Shown piece after piece: positions 52,669 through 64,000 of a stretch of DNA of 64,000 nucleotides. Source of the DNA: Deinococcus malanensis (lineage in GTDB: Bacteria > Deinococcota > Deinococci > Deinococcales > Deinococcaceae). The translations under genes were made by a program, and so were the position numbers. The notes beneath the pieces are model-generated. The model was not told the DNA's origin, searched no databases, and worked only from the letters and a program-made list of their open reading frames with translations. The stretch is from assembly GCF_014647655.1 (NCBI RefSeq), contig NZ_BMPP01000011.1:1-64000 (forward strand), written 5' to 3'. The stretch's first letter is position 1. Each line of letters starts with the position of its first letter.

Positions 52669-53634
52669 TTATTCCGGGATCAGGTCAGCCGGATCGGGTG
52701 TCAGGCACGCCTCGAACCCCTCTTTGTACTCGGCGCGCTCCAGACCACGGCCGATCACCACCAGTTCGCTGCGGTCGTCGGCGTCGTCCCAGGCGTCCGC
52801 GGTGAACAGGTCGCGCACCGCCTGAAACAGGATGCGCTGCGGATAGCCGTGCAGGCTCAGGAAGCCCTTGACGCGCAGGACCTCGGCCGGCCGCGAGAGG
52901 ATCATGGACGTCATGAAGCGCTGCCAGGCGTAGGGATCGAGTGGCCGGTCCGCGCGCAGGGTGAAGGTTTTCAGACCCGGGGTGTGCTGCACCGGGTCCG
53001 CTCCCTCCAGCACCCGCGGGTCGAAGTCGTCGCGCGCGAGCAGCGCCCCGGCGTCCACCTGACCCTGCTCGACCCGCACGATGCGCGAGAGCGGGTTGAC
53101 GCCGCGCAGCACCTCCTCGGCGTGGTTCAGGCGCTCCGGATCCGCCAGGTCGGTCTTGTTCAGAACCACCACGTTTGCGTAGGCCAGCTGGCGTGATGCC
53201 TCGGGGTGTTCGCGCAGCGTCTGCAGGACGTGCCGGGCGTCCACCACCGCCACCAGGGTGATGACCCGGAAGGCGGCGCGCACCGCACGGTCCAGCAGGG
53301 TGGTCAGCACCGGGGTGGGGTCAGCCACGCCGCTCAGTTCCACGATAACCGCGTCGGGTTTGTGTTCGCGCAGCCCGATACCCACCAGGGCGCGAACCAG
53401 ATCGTCGCGCCCCGAACAGCACAGGCAGCCGGCCGTCAGTTCCTGTACGTCCTCATCGAGGCGCTCGATCAGACTGCCGTCCACCCCGGTCTGACCGAAC
53501 TCGTTGACGATGATGCCCAGCCGGTGCGGCAGGCTGCGGATCAGGTGATTGACCAGAGTGGTCTTGCCGGCGCCCAGGAATCCGCCTACCACCACCACCG
53601 GAATCCGCGCGTCATGTGCTCCAGAGGCCGTCAT
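52669..53634 (-). CDS. COG0523/CobW-family metal-chaperone GTPase
   Basis: This 321-aa GTPase probably delivers a metal (zinc or cobalt) to target proteins. Motifs in order: Walker A GGFLGAGKTTLVNHLI (about residues 17-32), NEFGQTGVD, the metal-binding CxCC as GCLCCSGRDD, the Walker-B-like ELSGVADPTP, the GTP-specificity NKTDL, and a CobW_C domain with FMTSMILSRPAEVLRVKGFL. No His-rich loop is present. ATG at 53634 is chosen; another ATG four codons earlier is possible, while the much longer open frame runs antisense to the ABC exporter. Zur control is common in the family but not shown here. Confidence 0.9.
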   Translation of the reverse strand: MTASGAHDARIPVVVVGGFLGAGKTTLVNHLIRSLPHRLGIIVNEFGQTGVDGSLIERLDEDVQELTAGCLCCSGRDDLVRALVGIGLREHKPDAVIVELSGVADPTPVLTTLLDRAVRAAFRVITLVAVVDARHVLQTLREHPEASRQLAYANVVVLNKTDLADPERLNHAEEVLRGVNPLSRIVRVEQGQVDAGALLARDDFDPRVLEGADPVQHTPGLKTFTLRADRPLDPYAWQRFMTSMILSRPAEVLRVKGFLSLHGYPQRILFQAVRDLFTADAWDDADDRSELVVIGRGLERAEYKEGFEACLTPDPADLIPE

Positions 53635-53694
53635 GCTTCCGATCATAGGGCCGCAGACCAGTGTCTCGCGCTCCTGCACGCTACCCTGCCAGGA

Positions 53695-55464
53695 ATGTCC
53701 GAAACTCCTTCCGTCACCCGGCGTCTGTACGGGCTGCTCACGCCCTACCGGCGCCGGGTGACTGTGGGGCTGGCCCTGCTGCTGGGCAGCGTGGTCGCCG
53801 AGCTGTATCCGCCGCTGGTCTGGATCCGGGTGGTGGACCAGGGCCTCCCCGCGCAGGACTGGGCGTTTATAGGAACCCAGCTGGCCCTGCTGGTCGTGGT
53901 GTTCGGGGTGCAGCAGCTGCTTTCGGCGTGGCGCGGGCTGATCCTGGAGCGCGCCGGGCAGCAGCTGACCCTGGACGTGCGGCTGGCGGTGTACCGCAAA
54001 CTGCAGTCGCAGTCCGCCGGGTACTTCGAGTCCCAGCGCACCGGGGACCTGATCGCCCGCGTGACCGGCGACGTGGACGCCCTGCAGGACGTGCTGGTGC
54101 GCGGCACCGACTCGGTGATCGCCAACCTGCTGCGCCTCGTGGGGGTGATCGGCATCTTTATCGCTCTGCAGCCCACGCTGGGCGTCCTGACCACCCTGCC
54201 GATGCTGGCCGTGGGCCTGATGCTGTGGCGCTACGGCAAATCGGTGCGGCCAGCCTACCGCGCGGCGCGCTCCCGCCTGGGCGACCTTACAGCCCTGATT
54301 ACCGACCGCCTGAGTGGCATGCGGGTCGTGCAGGGCTTTGCGCGCGAGGGGGCGGAAAGCGCCCGGGTCGAGGCCCTGGGACGAGCCCTGTACACCGAGC
54401 AGGTCCGCGCCGTGGCGCTGCGCAACCGCGCCTTTCCGCTGGCCCGCTTCGTGGGCAACCTGGGCAATGTGATCATGCTGGGCGGCGGTGCATGGCTGAT
54501 CATGGCCGGGCAGTTCACGCTGGGCGGCCTGCTGGCCTACCGTGGCTACGGGCGCTACTTCTACGGGCCCATTGACGACCTTGTGAACATCGGGGACCTG
54601 TTGCAGCGCGCCGAGGCGGCCGGGCGGAGGGTGTTCGAGGTGCTCGATGCCCCGGTAGACATCGTGGAGCGCCCGGATGCCCGGGAACTGCCGCACCCGG
54701 CCCACGGTGAGCTGCGCTTCGAGAACGTCACCTTCGGCTACAGCCCGGCGCGCCCGGTGCTGCGTGAGGTGAGTTTTCATGTGCTGGCAGGCCAGCGGGT
54801 GGCGGTGCTGGGCGAGTCGGGCGCAGGCAAAAGCACCCTGCTGGGGCTGGTCACCCGCGCGCATGACCCCCAGGACGGCCGCGTGCTGCTCGACGGGGTG
54901 GACGTGCGCGACCTGACGCTGCACAGCCTGCGGACCGGCGCCGTGACCATGCCGCAGGACACCTTCCTGTTTCATGACACGGTGCGCGCCAACGTCACCT
55001 ATGCGCGGCCGGAGGCAGGCCCCGAAGAGGTCGAGGCCGCACTGAGGGCCGCGCACGCCCTGGGCTTCGTGCGGGCCCTGCCGGAGGGCCTGGACACCAT
55101 GGTCGGGGAGCGTGGTGTGAAGCTCTCCGGAGGCCAGCGCCAGCGTCTGGCCATTGCCCGGACCCTGCTGGCCCGTCCAGCCCTGCTGCTGCTTGACGAA
55201 CCCACCAGCGCGGTCGACGCGGAAAGTGAAGCTCAGGTGGTCGCTGCCCTGGACCGGCTGATGCAGGGACAGACCTCGCTGATCGTGACGCACCGCCTGA
55301 GCCTGGCACGGGGCGCGGACCGCGTGCTGGTGTTCCGGGACGGCCGCCTGATCGAGGACGGTCCGCCGGCACAGCTGCGCCTGCGGGGCGGCGCCTATGC
55401 CGCCCTGGAACGCGCTGCCGAAGCCCTGGAACGCGGCAGTGTGGGTACGCTCAGCGAGGCGTGA
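53695..55464 (+). CDS. ABC exporter, fused membrane and ATPase domains (MsbA/BmrA-like)
   Basis: This 589-aa half-transporter has six membrane helices in residues 15-310, with the family loop YFESQRTGDLIARVTGDVDA. The ATPase domain follows: Walker A VLGESGAGKSTLLG, Q-loop MPQDTFLFHDT, signature KLSGGQRQRLAIART, Walker B LLLLDEPTSAVD and switch His in IVTHRLSL. It works as a homodimer or with a partner encoded elsewhere. Substrate (lipid, peptide or drug) is unknown. ATG at 53695 follows CAGGA. It is divergent from the COG0523 gene, and its last 14 bases overlap the convergent GH26-like gene. Confidence 0.93.
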   Translation: MSETPSVTRRLYGLLTPYRRRVTVGLALLLGSVVAELYPPLVWIRVVDQGLPAQDWAFIGTQLALLVVVFGVQQLLSAWRGLILERAGQQLTLDVRLAVYRKLQSQSAGYFESQRTGDLIARVTGDVDALQDVLVRGTDSVIANLLRLVGVIGIFIALQPTLGVLTTLPMLAVGLMLWRYGKSVRPAYRAARSRLGDLTALITDRLSGMRVVQGFAREGAESARVEALGRALYTEQVRAVALRNRAFPLARFVGNLGNVIMLGGGAWLIMAGQFTLGGLLAYRGYGRYFYGPIDDLVNIGDLLQRAEAAGRRVFEVLDAPVDIVERPDARELPHPAHGELRFENVTFGYSPARPVLREVSFHVLAGQRVAVLGESGAGKSTLLGLVTRAHDPQDGRVLLDGVDVRDLTLHSLRTGAVTMPQDTFLFHDTVRANVTYARPEAGPEEVEAALRAAHALGFVRALPEGLDTMVGERGVKLSGGQRQRLAIARTLLARPALLLLDEPTSAVDAESEAQVVAALDRLMQGQTSLIVTHRLSLARGADRVLVFRDGRLIEDGPPAQLRLRGGAYAALERAAEALERGSVGTLSEA

Positions 55465-57118
55465 CGGCCTCAAACGCCCGGGTATCCGAGAGCAGCACCT
55501 GCCCGGCAGCCCCCAGCACCTGAACCTCCAGGCGGTGCGGGCCGGCGGTGAGCTGCCCCGCCTCCAGCGTGAAGCGGTGCGGCAGTGTGGCCTCCACCTG
55601 AACCGATCGTCCGTCCAGGCGCACCCGAACCTCGCGCGCAGGCTGGGCCAGCTGCACCCACAGGGCTCCGCTGGCCCGCTGGCCCGCGAGAACCTGTGCC
55701 GGCCAGGGGGTGGGGACACCGGCCCGTCCAGCCGCTGCCACGGCGCTCCAGCTGGTCATGAAAGCGTCCTGAGAGCGCAGCGCTCCGAAGGCATTCCGCT
55801 TGGCCGGGCTGGCAAACAGCCGGTAGTCGTTGCGGCGTTGCCGGACCTTGCCGCCGTTTGCACCAGCCAGCATGTCCAGGTCCAGCCAGTTGATGTTCTT
55901 CAAGCGCGGCATGGTCAGCCACGCTCCCCAATACACCTCGCGCAGCTGCTGGGCGGCAAAGGCGCTGTAGTCCTGCCCGGGTGCGGCCCCGCTGCGGTGT
56001 GACGCGGCGTATTCGGACAGCTGGATGGGATGGGCTGGTGCGTAGCGGTCGTAGAAGGCGCGCACCAGATCCAGCGGATGGGCGTTCAGGCGCAGCTGGC
56101 GGACATCTCCATTTTCGAACGGCACACTGTACAGACTCAGGCCAGCCCAGTCCACCACGTCAGCCCCCGGGTAATAGGTGGCGATGCGGCTCAGGTCACC
56201 GGGCATGGGCATCCAGACCATCGCCACGTTGGGGGCCTGCGCCCGCACCAGCCGGGCCACCCGCGCGAAGGTCGTGCGGTACAGGGCCGGGTCGCGGGAC
56301 CAGGCGTTCTGGCTGTCATTCATCTCGGAGGCGAAGCGCAGGAAGATCGGCACACCGCTGCCCTGGGCGGCCCGGGCAAAGCGCAGGATGATCGCGTCGC
56401 TGATGGAAGAAAGCGGCATGCCCGGCTCCAGGGCCAGATGCAGCGCACCTCCATTGGCTTTCACTGCCTGGGCAAAGCGGCCTGGAAAGACCTTGACAGG
56501 ATCGGTAGACGCGGTGAACTGCCAGTAACGGAAGGCCACGGCAAAGTCGCGCAGGGCTGGCGTCAGTGCGGGTGGTGTGCCGGAGACGCCGCTGGCGTCC
56601 ACATAAGCCCCGAGCAGAATTCCCCGCGCGGGCTCCAGGCGGGCCAGCCGCGCAGGAGCGTCCGGGGTCTGCCGGGTGGTGAGCAGCATGGTGCGCAGGA
56701 CCTGCCGGTAGGGCGCAGTCTGGTGCTCCAGGGCGCGGGCCGTGATGTCGTCGCCGCGGGCCCGGTAGCGGGCAGCGGCCTGCCCGTAGGCGCGGGTGGC
56801 AGCCTCGTAATCGCCCAGTTTGACCTGGGCGTCCCCCGCCGCGCGCCAGTTGGCCGCCGAAGGGTTCAGCGCCGCTGCCTGCAGGAAGGCCTGCGCGGCC
56901 CGGACATGGTCTCCGCTGCGGGTCGCCTGCCGGCCCAGGGCATACCAGCCGTCAGCGCTGCGTGGCTGCGGGCCGGTCCAGGTCAAGGTGGCGCGCGTCG
57001 CAGCCACGCCCACGGGCAGGGCAGGGGTAAATGTCGGAGGATTCTCGGGAGCGAGTGAGGTGGCTGACGGAAGGGTTCCGGCCAGCGTCAGCAGCACGAG
57101 AGGAAGGGCAGCACGCAT
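55451..57118 (-). CDS. Secreted GH26-like glycosidase-fold protein with TPR repeats
   Basis: This 555-aa protein starts with a signal peptide (MRAALPLVLLTLAGTLPSAT). Residues 55-135 hold two TPR-like helix pairs (DGWYALGRQATRSGDHVRAA). Residues 165-435 follow the TIM-barrel pattern of GH26 mannanases: RFASEMND (general acid Glu about 263), NVAMVWMPMPGD, YYPGADVVDWAGLSLYS and IQLSEYA (nucleophile Glu about 366). The HEMNG His is replaced by Ser, so activity is uncertain. The last 90 residues are a beta-sandwich-like tail. A role on extracellular polysaccharide is plausible. It is followed by priA on its upstream side, same strand. Confidence 0.72.
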   Translation of the reverse strand: MRAALPLVLLTLAGTLPSATSLAPENPPTFTPALPVGVAATRATLTWTGPQPRSADGWYALGRQATRSGDHVRAAQAFLQAAALNPSAANWRAAGDAQVKLGDYEAATRAYGQAAARYRARGDDITARALEHQTAPYRQVLRTMLLTTRQTPDAPARLARLEPARGILLGAYVDASGVSGTPPALTPALRDFAVAFRYWQFTASTDPVKVFPGRFAQAVKANGGALHLALEPGMPLSSISDAIILRFARAAQGSGVPIFLRFASEMNDSQNAWSRDPALYRTTFARVARLVRAQAPNVAMVWMPMPGDLSRIATYYPGADVVDWAGLSLYSVPFENGDVRQLRLNAHPLDLVRAFYDRYAPAHPIQLSEYAASHRSGAAPGQDYSAFAAQQLREVYWGAWLTMPRLKNINWLDLDMLAGANGGKVRQRRNDYRLFASPAKRNAFGALRSQDAFMTSWSAVAAAGRAGVPTPWPAQVLAGQRASGALWVQLAQPAREVRVRLDGRSVQVEATLPHRFTLEAGQLTAGPHRLEVQVLGAAGQVLLSDTRAFEAVTPR

Positions 57119-57164
57119 CTGGCTCCATCATTCCAGGGGACGGGCCCAGGGACCAGGGGCTTCT

Positions 57165-59738
<2,574 letters not shown>

Positions 59739-59799
59739 CCACCCCGAGGCTAGCAGAGCCCACCTTCCAGCCCCAGATGGCCGGATTACACTGCGCGGC

Positions 59800-60684
59800 G
59801 TGACTGCTGTCCGTACCGCCGAGCTTCCGCACCCCCACGCCGGGCTGGCATGGGGGCTGGCCGCCGCTCTGGCTTTTTCCACCCTGGGAATCTGGGGCAA
59901 GCTGGCCACCCAGGCGGGTCTGAGCAGCTACAGCACCCTGGGATTACGCTTCGGGCTGGTGGCCCTGGTGCTGCTGCCGTTCACCGGTGGCCTGAGCCCG
60001 GCAATGCGCCGGCGCATGCTGGGGGTCGGGGTGCTGTATGCCCTGGCCACGACCTGTTTTTTTGGTGCGCTCGACCGCATCAGTGCCGGCACAACGGGGC
60101 TGCTGCTGTACCTGGCACCGGCCTTCGTGGTGCTGCTGGGCTGGGGCCTGGGACGCCGCCCCGGCGGCGCGCAACTGGGCGCCGTGGCACTGGCGGCCGG
60201 GGGCCTGGGACTGGTCGTGGGCCTGCCGGGAGCGGCGGACCATAATTTGGCCGGGTTGCTGCTGGGCGCCGGGGCGGGGGCACTGTACGCCGTCTACCTG
60301 ATGGCTTCCGAACGCTGGCTGAGCGGCGCGCCCGCACTGGGCAGTACCGCGCATATGGCTCTGGTGGCTGGCGTCTACTTTACCGGGCTCTCGGGGCTGG
60401 AAGGCACCTTGCAGGTGCCGGACAGCGCAGCGCAGTGGACCGCCGTGCTGGGCATGGCAGCCATTCCGACGCTGATAGCGGTGCCGGCGCTGTACAGCGC
60501 CGTGCGTCACCTCGGCGCGGCGCGGGCCAGCCTGCTGGGAACCCTGGAGCCGCTATTCACGGTGCTGCTGGCCTTCTTCGTGCTGGGCGAGGCCCTGCGT
60601 CCGGGGCTGCTGATCGGCGGGGCACTGATTCTGGCCGGCGCGGTGCTGTCCCAGCGCCGGCCAGAATCAGTGCCCCGGCCCTGA
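59800..60684 (+). CDS. EamA/DMT-family transporter
   Basis: This 294-aa protein has ten predicted membrane helices in two EamA repeats. The first repeat begins GLAWGLAAALAFSTLGIWGK, and the second contains GLLLGAGAGALYAVYLMASE and ends LLGTLEPLFTVLLAFFVLGE, a hallmark segment. Such permeases export or import amino acids, nucleotides or other metabolites; the substrate is unknown. GTG at 59800 is preferred; an upstream ATG would overlap priA deeply. It is divergent from priA with 61 bases between. Confidence 0.9.
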   Translation: MTAVRTAELPHPHAGLAWGLAAALAFSTLGIWGKLATQAGLSSYSTLGLRFGLVALVLLPFTGGLSPAMRRRMLGVGVLYALATTCFFGALDRISAGTTGLLLYLAPAFVVLLGWGLGRRPGGAQLGAVALAAGGLGLVVGLPGAADHNLAGLLLGAGAGALYAVYLMASERWLSGAPALGSTAHMALVAGVYFTGLSGLEGTLQVPDSAAQWTAVLGMAAIPTLIAVPALYSAVRHLGAARASLLGTLEPLFTVLLAFFVLGEALRPGLLIGGALILAGAVLSQRRPESVPRP

Positions 60685-60725
60685 AGGGCCCAGAAGTGGA
60701 ACAGAACAGAAGCGGCAGGGAACAG

Positions 60726-60760
60726 AAAAGGGGGCCCCTGGTCTGTTCGCCAGAGGTCCC
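60726..60760 (-). terminator. Terminator of the coiled-coil gene
   Basis: On the minus strand an imperfect 11-bp stem GGGACCTCTGG/CCAGGGGCCCC (60760-60731, one mismatch and one G-U) is followed by TTTTC. It lies between the convergent EamA and coiled-coil genes, 25 bases beyond the latter's stop. Confidence 0.6.
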
Positions 60761-60784
60761 GCTCGTTTAATCCCTGCGTCCTGC

Positions 60785-62701
60785 TCAGGCCTGACCGGTC
60801 TCCAACCAGCGCATAGCGACCTGTTCCAGGGTGTCGCGTTTCACGGCGCGGGCCAGCCGCCAGCCGCCCGGCATAGCAGCCCGCGCCGCCCAGTCGTGTG
60901 AGGCATCCCGGAAGTCCAGTGCGGTGATCCCCAGTGTCCCGGCCTGTGTCAGTAATGCCACGATCTCTTGTGCGGCGGCGTCGTCTGAGCCGTCCACGAT
61001 CCGGCCCGACTCGACCACCCAGGACTCCAGCGCCTCATCCTGGGCTGACTCCGTGGCTGTGGCGGTAGCCACAGCCGGGCTGTCCACCGCGCCGCCAAAA
61101 AGGTCGGCGTCGCCCCCGCCCATATCGAACACACCCAGCAGCCCGCTCAGTGCGTCCTGGCCAAAGGTCGAGGTGACTTCCTGGGCGGCCCGGTACTCGG
61201 CGTGGGCCTCAGCCAGCAGGGCCTCGGCTTCTTCCAGGGCCTGGGCATACCGCTCACGGGCCTCGGCACTCATGGGGCCCAGGCGGCGCTGGGCACGCAG
61301 GGAGTCGGCCAGCCGGCCCAGGCGCTGGGTGGTCTCGCCGGCCAGCCCACGAACGGTGTCGTATTCGCGAACCACGTGATCCGCGCGGGCGTCGAAGTCC
61401 TCGCGCTGCTGTGCGGCGGCGCCCATGTAGCGTTCCAGGACGGTCCACAGCGGCGTGAGGTCCATGGCCTCGCCGGCGGCCACACGGGTCTGGGCGTCGG
61501 CAATCAGGGGAGCAAGTTCCTCTCCGGCACCCGCCACATCGCGTGCTGAGCGTTCCAGGTCCAGCAGTTCGCGCTGCACGGCCAGCAGCTGTCCGGCGGC
61601 GCCCCCCTCGGCCAGGGCCTGACGGGCACTGCGCAGTTCCAGCAGTTCGTCGTTGATCAGCGTGCCGCCCTGCAGGCTGTTGCGGGCAGCGTCGAGCACC
61701 ACGCGCACATCGGCCCCGGCACTGAGCGATTCCAGCTCGGCTTCCAGAGCCTGGAATTCGCTGCGCTGGGCGTCGATCAGCTCGGTGCGGGCCTGCGCCA
61801 GCTCATTGCGCCAGGCCTCGACCACCTCGGCGGTAAGCTGTCCGGCCTGCTGCTGGGTGCGCAGGACGTCACGGCGGGCCTCCAGTTCAGGGCGGGCGCG
61901 CAGCAGCGGCGCGAAGTCGCGTTCCACACGCGAGAACAGCTGCGCGCTGTGCTCCTGTTCCAGTGCCAGCACGCGGGCCTGGGCTTCGGGGTCCAGGGCC
62001 ACGGGAGCCGCCCCGTCACCCACCGGCTGTACCACCGACGATTCGAGCAGTTTGCGCAGCTTGAAGGTGATGCCGCGCGCCCGCTCGACCTCGGCCGGCA
62101 GCAGGGTGCCCTGCGTCTGCGCCTCGTCGATCTGGGTCAACAGGGTCTCGAGGCGGCGCACCTCGCGGCTGCCCATGCCCTCGACCCGTTTGAAGGTGGC
62201 GCGCAGTTCGGCCAGGTCCTGGGCCTGGGCGACCAGGCCTTCTTCCAGGCGCCGGGCCATCCCGGCCAGCAGGGTGTGGCCCTCCTGCACCAGCGCGCTG
62301 ATATCGCGTCCGCCCTTCTCCTCCTCACGGGCCACGCCGATCAGGCCGCGCAGGCGCTGCATCTCCGGCCAGTCGAAGTACAGCGAGAAGCGCCGCGAGG
62401 CATCTTCAAGCTCCGGGAGCGGGCTTTCGGCCATGTTGGGCAGCAGGCGCTCCTGGGTGGATTTCATCAGCTCGTTGAGCACCTCGGACACCCGTTTCTT
62501 GGCCAGGGGCGCAGGAACGCTCAGCTGCAGACGCTTGAACACCTCGCGCTTGAGGATGTCTTCGAGGGTTGCGACATCCAGGTCACCGACCGATTTGCCG
62601 CGGCTCTGGGCAGCGTCCTGCATGATGCGCTCGAGCGCGCGCGGCGAGACAAGGTCCCCGAGCATCTTGATCGGCAGACGTGACAGGCCACCCGAGGTCA
62701 T
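60785..62701 (-). CDS. Long coiled-coil protein, unknown function
   Basis: This 638-aa protein is not recognised. Residues 10-75 form a compact helical domain (SPRALERIMQDAAQSRGKSV, DLDVATLEDILKREVFKRLQ). From 85 to about 520 it is almost continuous coiled coil rich in Glu, Arg, Leu and Ala (AEVERARGITFKLRKLLESS). An acidic Gly-rich linker near 530-560 (DMGGGDADLFGG) leads to a C-terminal 80-residue alpha/beta domain with WVVESGRIVDGSDDAAAQEI. It is cytosolic with no signal or membrane helix. It lies just downstream of a membrane protein gene on the same strand (43 bases), with which it may act. Confidence 0.78.
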   Translation of the reverse strand: MTSGGLSRLPIKMLGDLVSPRALERIMQDAAQSRGKSVGDLDVATLEDILKREVFKRLQLSVPAPLAKKRVSEVLNELMKSTQERLLPNMAESPLPELEDASRRFSLYFDWPEMQRLRGLIGVAREEEKGGRDISALVQEGHTLLAGMARRLEEGLVAQAQDLAELRATFKRVEGMGSREVRRLETLLTQIDEAQTQGTLLPAEVERARGITFKLRKLLESSVVQPVGDGAAPVALDPEAQARVLALEQEHSAQLFSRVERDFAPLLRARPELEARRDVLRTQQQAGQLTAEVVEAWRNELAQARTELIDAQRSEFQALEAELESLSAGADVRVVLDAARNSLQGGTLINDELLELRSARQALAEGGAAGQLLAVQRELLDLERSARDVAGAGEELAPLIADAQTRVAAGEAMDLTPLWTVLERYMGAAAQQREDFDARADHVVREYDTVRGLAGETTQRLGRLADSLRAQRRLGPMSAEARERYAQALEEAEALLAEAHAEYRAAQEVTSTFGQDALSGLLGVFDMGGGDADLFGGAVDSPAVATATATESAQDEALESWVVESGRIVDGSDDAAAQEIVALLTQAGTLGITALDFRDASHDWAARAAMPGGWRLARAVKRDTLEQVAMRWLETGQA

Positions 62702-62744
62702 GCGGCGCTCCTGTGGGTCGGGGTCATACGGCGGTTAGTCAGGG

Positions 62745-64000
62745 TCATAGGTCATCATCCCAGTCCAGGCTGGCGTCCTGTGTGTCATTCTTCGCGCTTG
62801 CCCCTCGGCCCAGCAGGCCGAACTGCTCACACAGCCCCCGGAAGCCGAAGGCCAGCAGGCCGATGGCCCCAGCCGTCAGCAGGGCCCACATCGGCAGGGC
62901 GTAGGCCCCCTGCGACAGGCTGAAATTCAGCAGGCTGCGCAGCGGCCCGACCCCCAGCAGGTCACCCAGTCCGCCCAGCAGGCCAAACAGGCCTTCGAGC
63001 AGTGTGGGCAGCAGCAGCAGCACCAGCCCGCCCGCGATGGCCCGCCAGTAGGTGTTGCGCCCACCGAAGGCCAGGTTCAGCAGGTACAGAGGCACGACCG
63101 ACAGCAGGGCCAGCAGCAGGAAGGTCAGCACCCGCACCCAGCCGCTAAAGCCGCGGGCCACCCCGCCGGAGACCCGGTCCAGGACGCTGGCCGGCTGCCC
63201 GGCTACTGTACGTTCGAGGTTGCTCAACCCACCGATCAGAGCCTGCACATCCGAGGGCCGCAGCACCGACCGGGCCCCGGCGCTGCGCACATCAGCGAGC
63301 AGACGGTCATAGCCCGCTGCCCCGCGCAGCGACGAGGGGGCTCCAGCCAGCGCCCGTTCTGCCTGGCCCAGCTGCGCCCGCGCGGTGTTCAGGTCCGCGT
63401 GACTGGCGGAACTCAGGGCGCGTCCTAATGCAGCGTAGGCGCCGTTAAGCCCGGCGGGCGCCGCGATGACCGTGATGTTGCCCGGCGCCGTGTCTGCCGC
63501 CGGAGAGGCTGGAGGCACGGTGGCCGGCGTGGAGTTGGCGGCTGTGGCTGGATTGGAAGGGCTGGCTGACCCGGCAGGGGTGCCTGCGCCCTGCGCTGGG
63601 CTGGCCGCCGGTGCAGCGGGCGTGGCTCGCCGGTCAGGCGGGCTGACCAGGGTCGCATTCAGCGCCCGGGTGCCGGCCCGCAGGGTCGCCAGCGACTGGT
63701 TGAGCGCCGCCGTGTCGCCGCCCGTCAGCTGCCGCAGGGCCTCTCCGAACTGCGCGACCTTCAGGGTGGTGCCCGGTGCGTCCTGCACCACCGTGAACCA
63801 GCCCGTGGCCCGCACCAGATTCAGGTACGAGGCGGTGCTCTGTTCGGCGCGGGTGCCCTGCAGCGCCGCACTGACCTTCTGCGCCGCCGTGCGTTGCAAC
63901 CTCCAGGCCACGCGCTCCAGGTTACCGGCACGTGCGTCCTTTATGACGGCCTGCGCGGCCGCGCCCTGCAGACCGAACTCACGGGTCAGCAGCCTCAGCT
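62745..64000 (-). CDS. Membrane protein with Ala/Pro-rich linker, 5' end outside the window
   Basis: The frame stays open from 63911 to the window edge with protein-like sequence (LTREFGLQGAAAQAVIKDA), so the true start lies beyond base 64000; at least 417 residues are visible. The visible N-terminal part is helical, followed by an Ala/Pro/Thr-rich linker of about 60 residues, an Ala-rich helical segment, then four hydrophobic helices in the last 150 residues (VLTFLLLALLSVVPLYLLNL). The C-terminus is acidic (DASLDWDDDL). No family recognised. The coiled-coil gene follows 43 bases downstream, suggesting an operon. Confidence 0.75.
   Translation of the reverse strand, partial: LRLLTREFGLQGAAAQAVIKDARAGNLERVAWRLQRTAAQKVSAALQGTRAEQSTASYLNLVRATGWFTVVQDAPGTTLKVAQFGEALRQLTGGDTAALNQSLATLRAGTRALNATLVSPPDRRATPAAPAASPAQGAGTPAGSASPSNPATAANSTPATVPPASPAADTAPGNITVIAAPAGLNGAYAALGRALSSASHADLNTARAQLGQAERALAGAPSSLRGAAGYDRLLADVRSAGARSVLRPSDVQALIGGLSNLERTVAGQPASVLDRVSGGVARGFSGWVRVLTFLLLALLSVVPLYLLNLAFGGRNTYWRAIAGGLVLLLLPTLLEGLFGLLGGLGDLLGVGPLRSLLNFSLSQGAYALPMWALLTAGAIGLLAFGFRGLCEQFGLLGRGASAKNDTQDASLDWDDDL

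Noticed and set aside
52669..55719. A 1016-codon minus-strand frame as one large protein
   Set aside because: Only the last 321 codons encode the COG0523 GTPase. The upstream part is antisense to the ABC exporter.

Overview
The window is GC-rich (roughly two-thirds G+C by eye), with dense, often overlapping ATGA/GTGA-coupled genes. The content points to a Deinococcus chromosome: an HU protein with a long Ala/Lys N-terminal tail, a PriA that has lost its helicase motifs, a CarD regulator, CsaB with a DUF5693 partner, and a small protein resembling DdrA/Rad52. Genus is an inference; species cannot be told.

Bases 1-16,375 are ordinary backbone. They hold a CarD-type regulator; a complete osmoprotectant ABC operon in the order binding protein - long permease - ATPase - short permease (the YehZYXW/OsmU layout) closed by a clear intrinsic terminator; HU; a ThiF/MoeB-like enzyme; a PlsY-like acyltransferase lacking key motif residues, coupled to a TPR membrane lipoprotein; an overlapping ubiX-ispD-ispE set; an MFS transporter; a membrane-anchored penicillin-acylase-family hydrolase; the DdrA/Rad52-like protein; and a calcineurin-like phosphoesterase. 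A strong promoter then reads into tRNA-Asp and tRNA-Phe.

Bases 16,588-41,915 are a 25.3-kb integrative island inserted in the 3' end of tRNA-Phe. The last part of the tRNA is repeated perfectly (51 bp) at the far end, a tyrosine integrase sits next to the tRNA, and GTGCCCAAC repeats lie just inside both ends. The cargo is mainly defence: an McrBC pair; a three-gene DISARM-related cluster (a 1704-aa YprA/DrmA-type helicase with DUF1998-like and nuclease-like tails, a SNF2 helicase, and a 1249-aa adenine methylase whose C-terminal half is of foreign AT-rich composition); a J-domain membrane protein; a nucleotidyltransferase gene enclosed by 42-bp perfect inverted repeats without a transposase; an AlpA/Xis-like protein; and an AT-rich two-gene module with a two-TM protein resembling abortive-infection effectors. 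The last is the best candidate for an undescribed system.

Bases 41,916-64,000 return to backbone: the preQ0/preQ1 operon queF-queD-queE-queC; a lipoyl-less E2-like scaffold protein; a Leu/Phe/Val dehydrogenase homologue lacking both active-site lysines, coupled to uridine kinase; DUF5693-csaB for cell-wall polymer pyruvylation; a lipoprotein gene apparently split by a frameshift; a hotdog thioesterase; a DUF2231 membrane protein; a COG0523 metal GTPase; an ABC exporter; a GH26-like lipid-free secreted protein; the PriA pseudohelicase; an EamA transporter; a long coiled-coil protein; and a membrane protein cut by the window edge. Several backbone proteins are family members that have lost catalytic residues (PlsY-like, E2-like, dehydrogenase-like, PriA).
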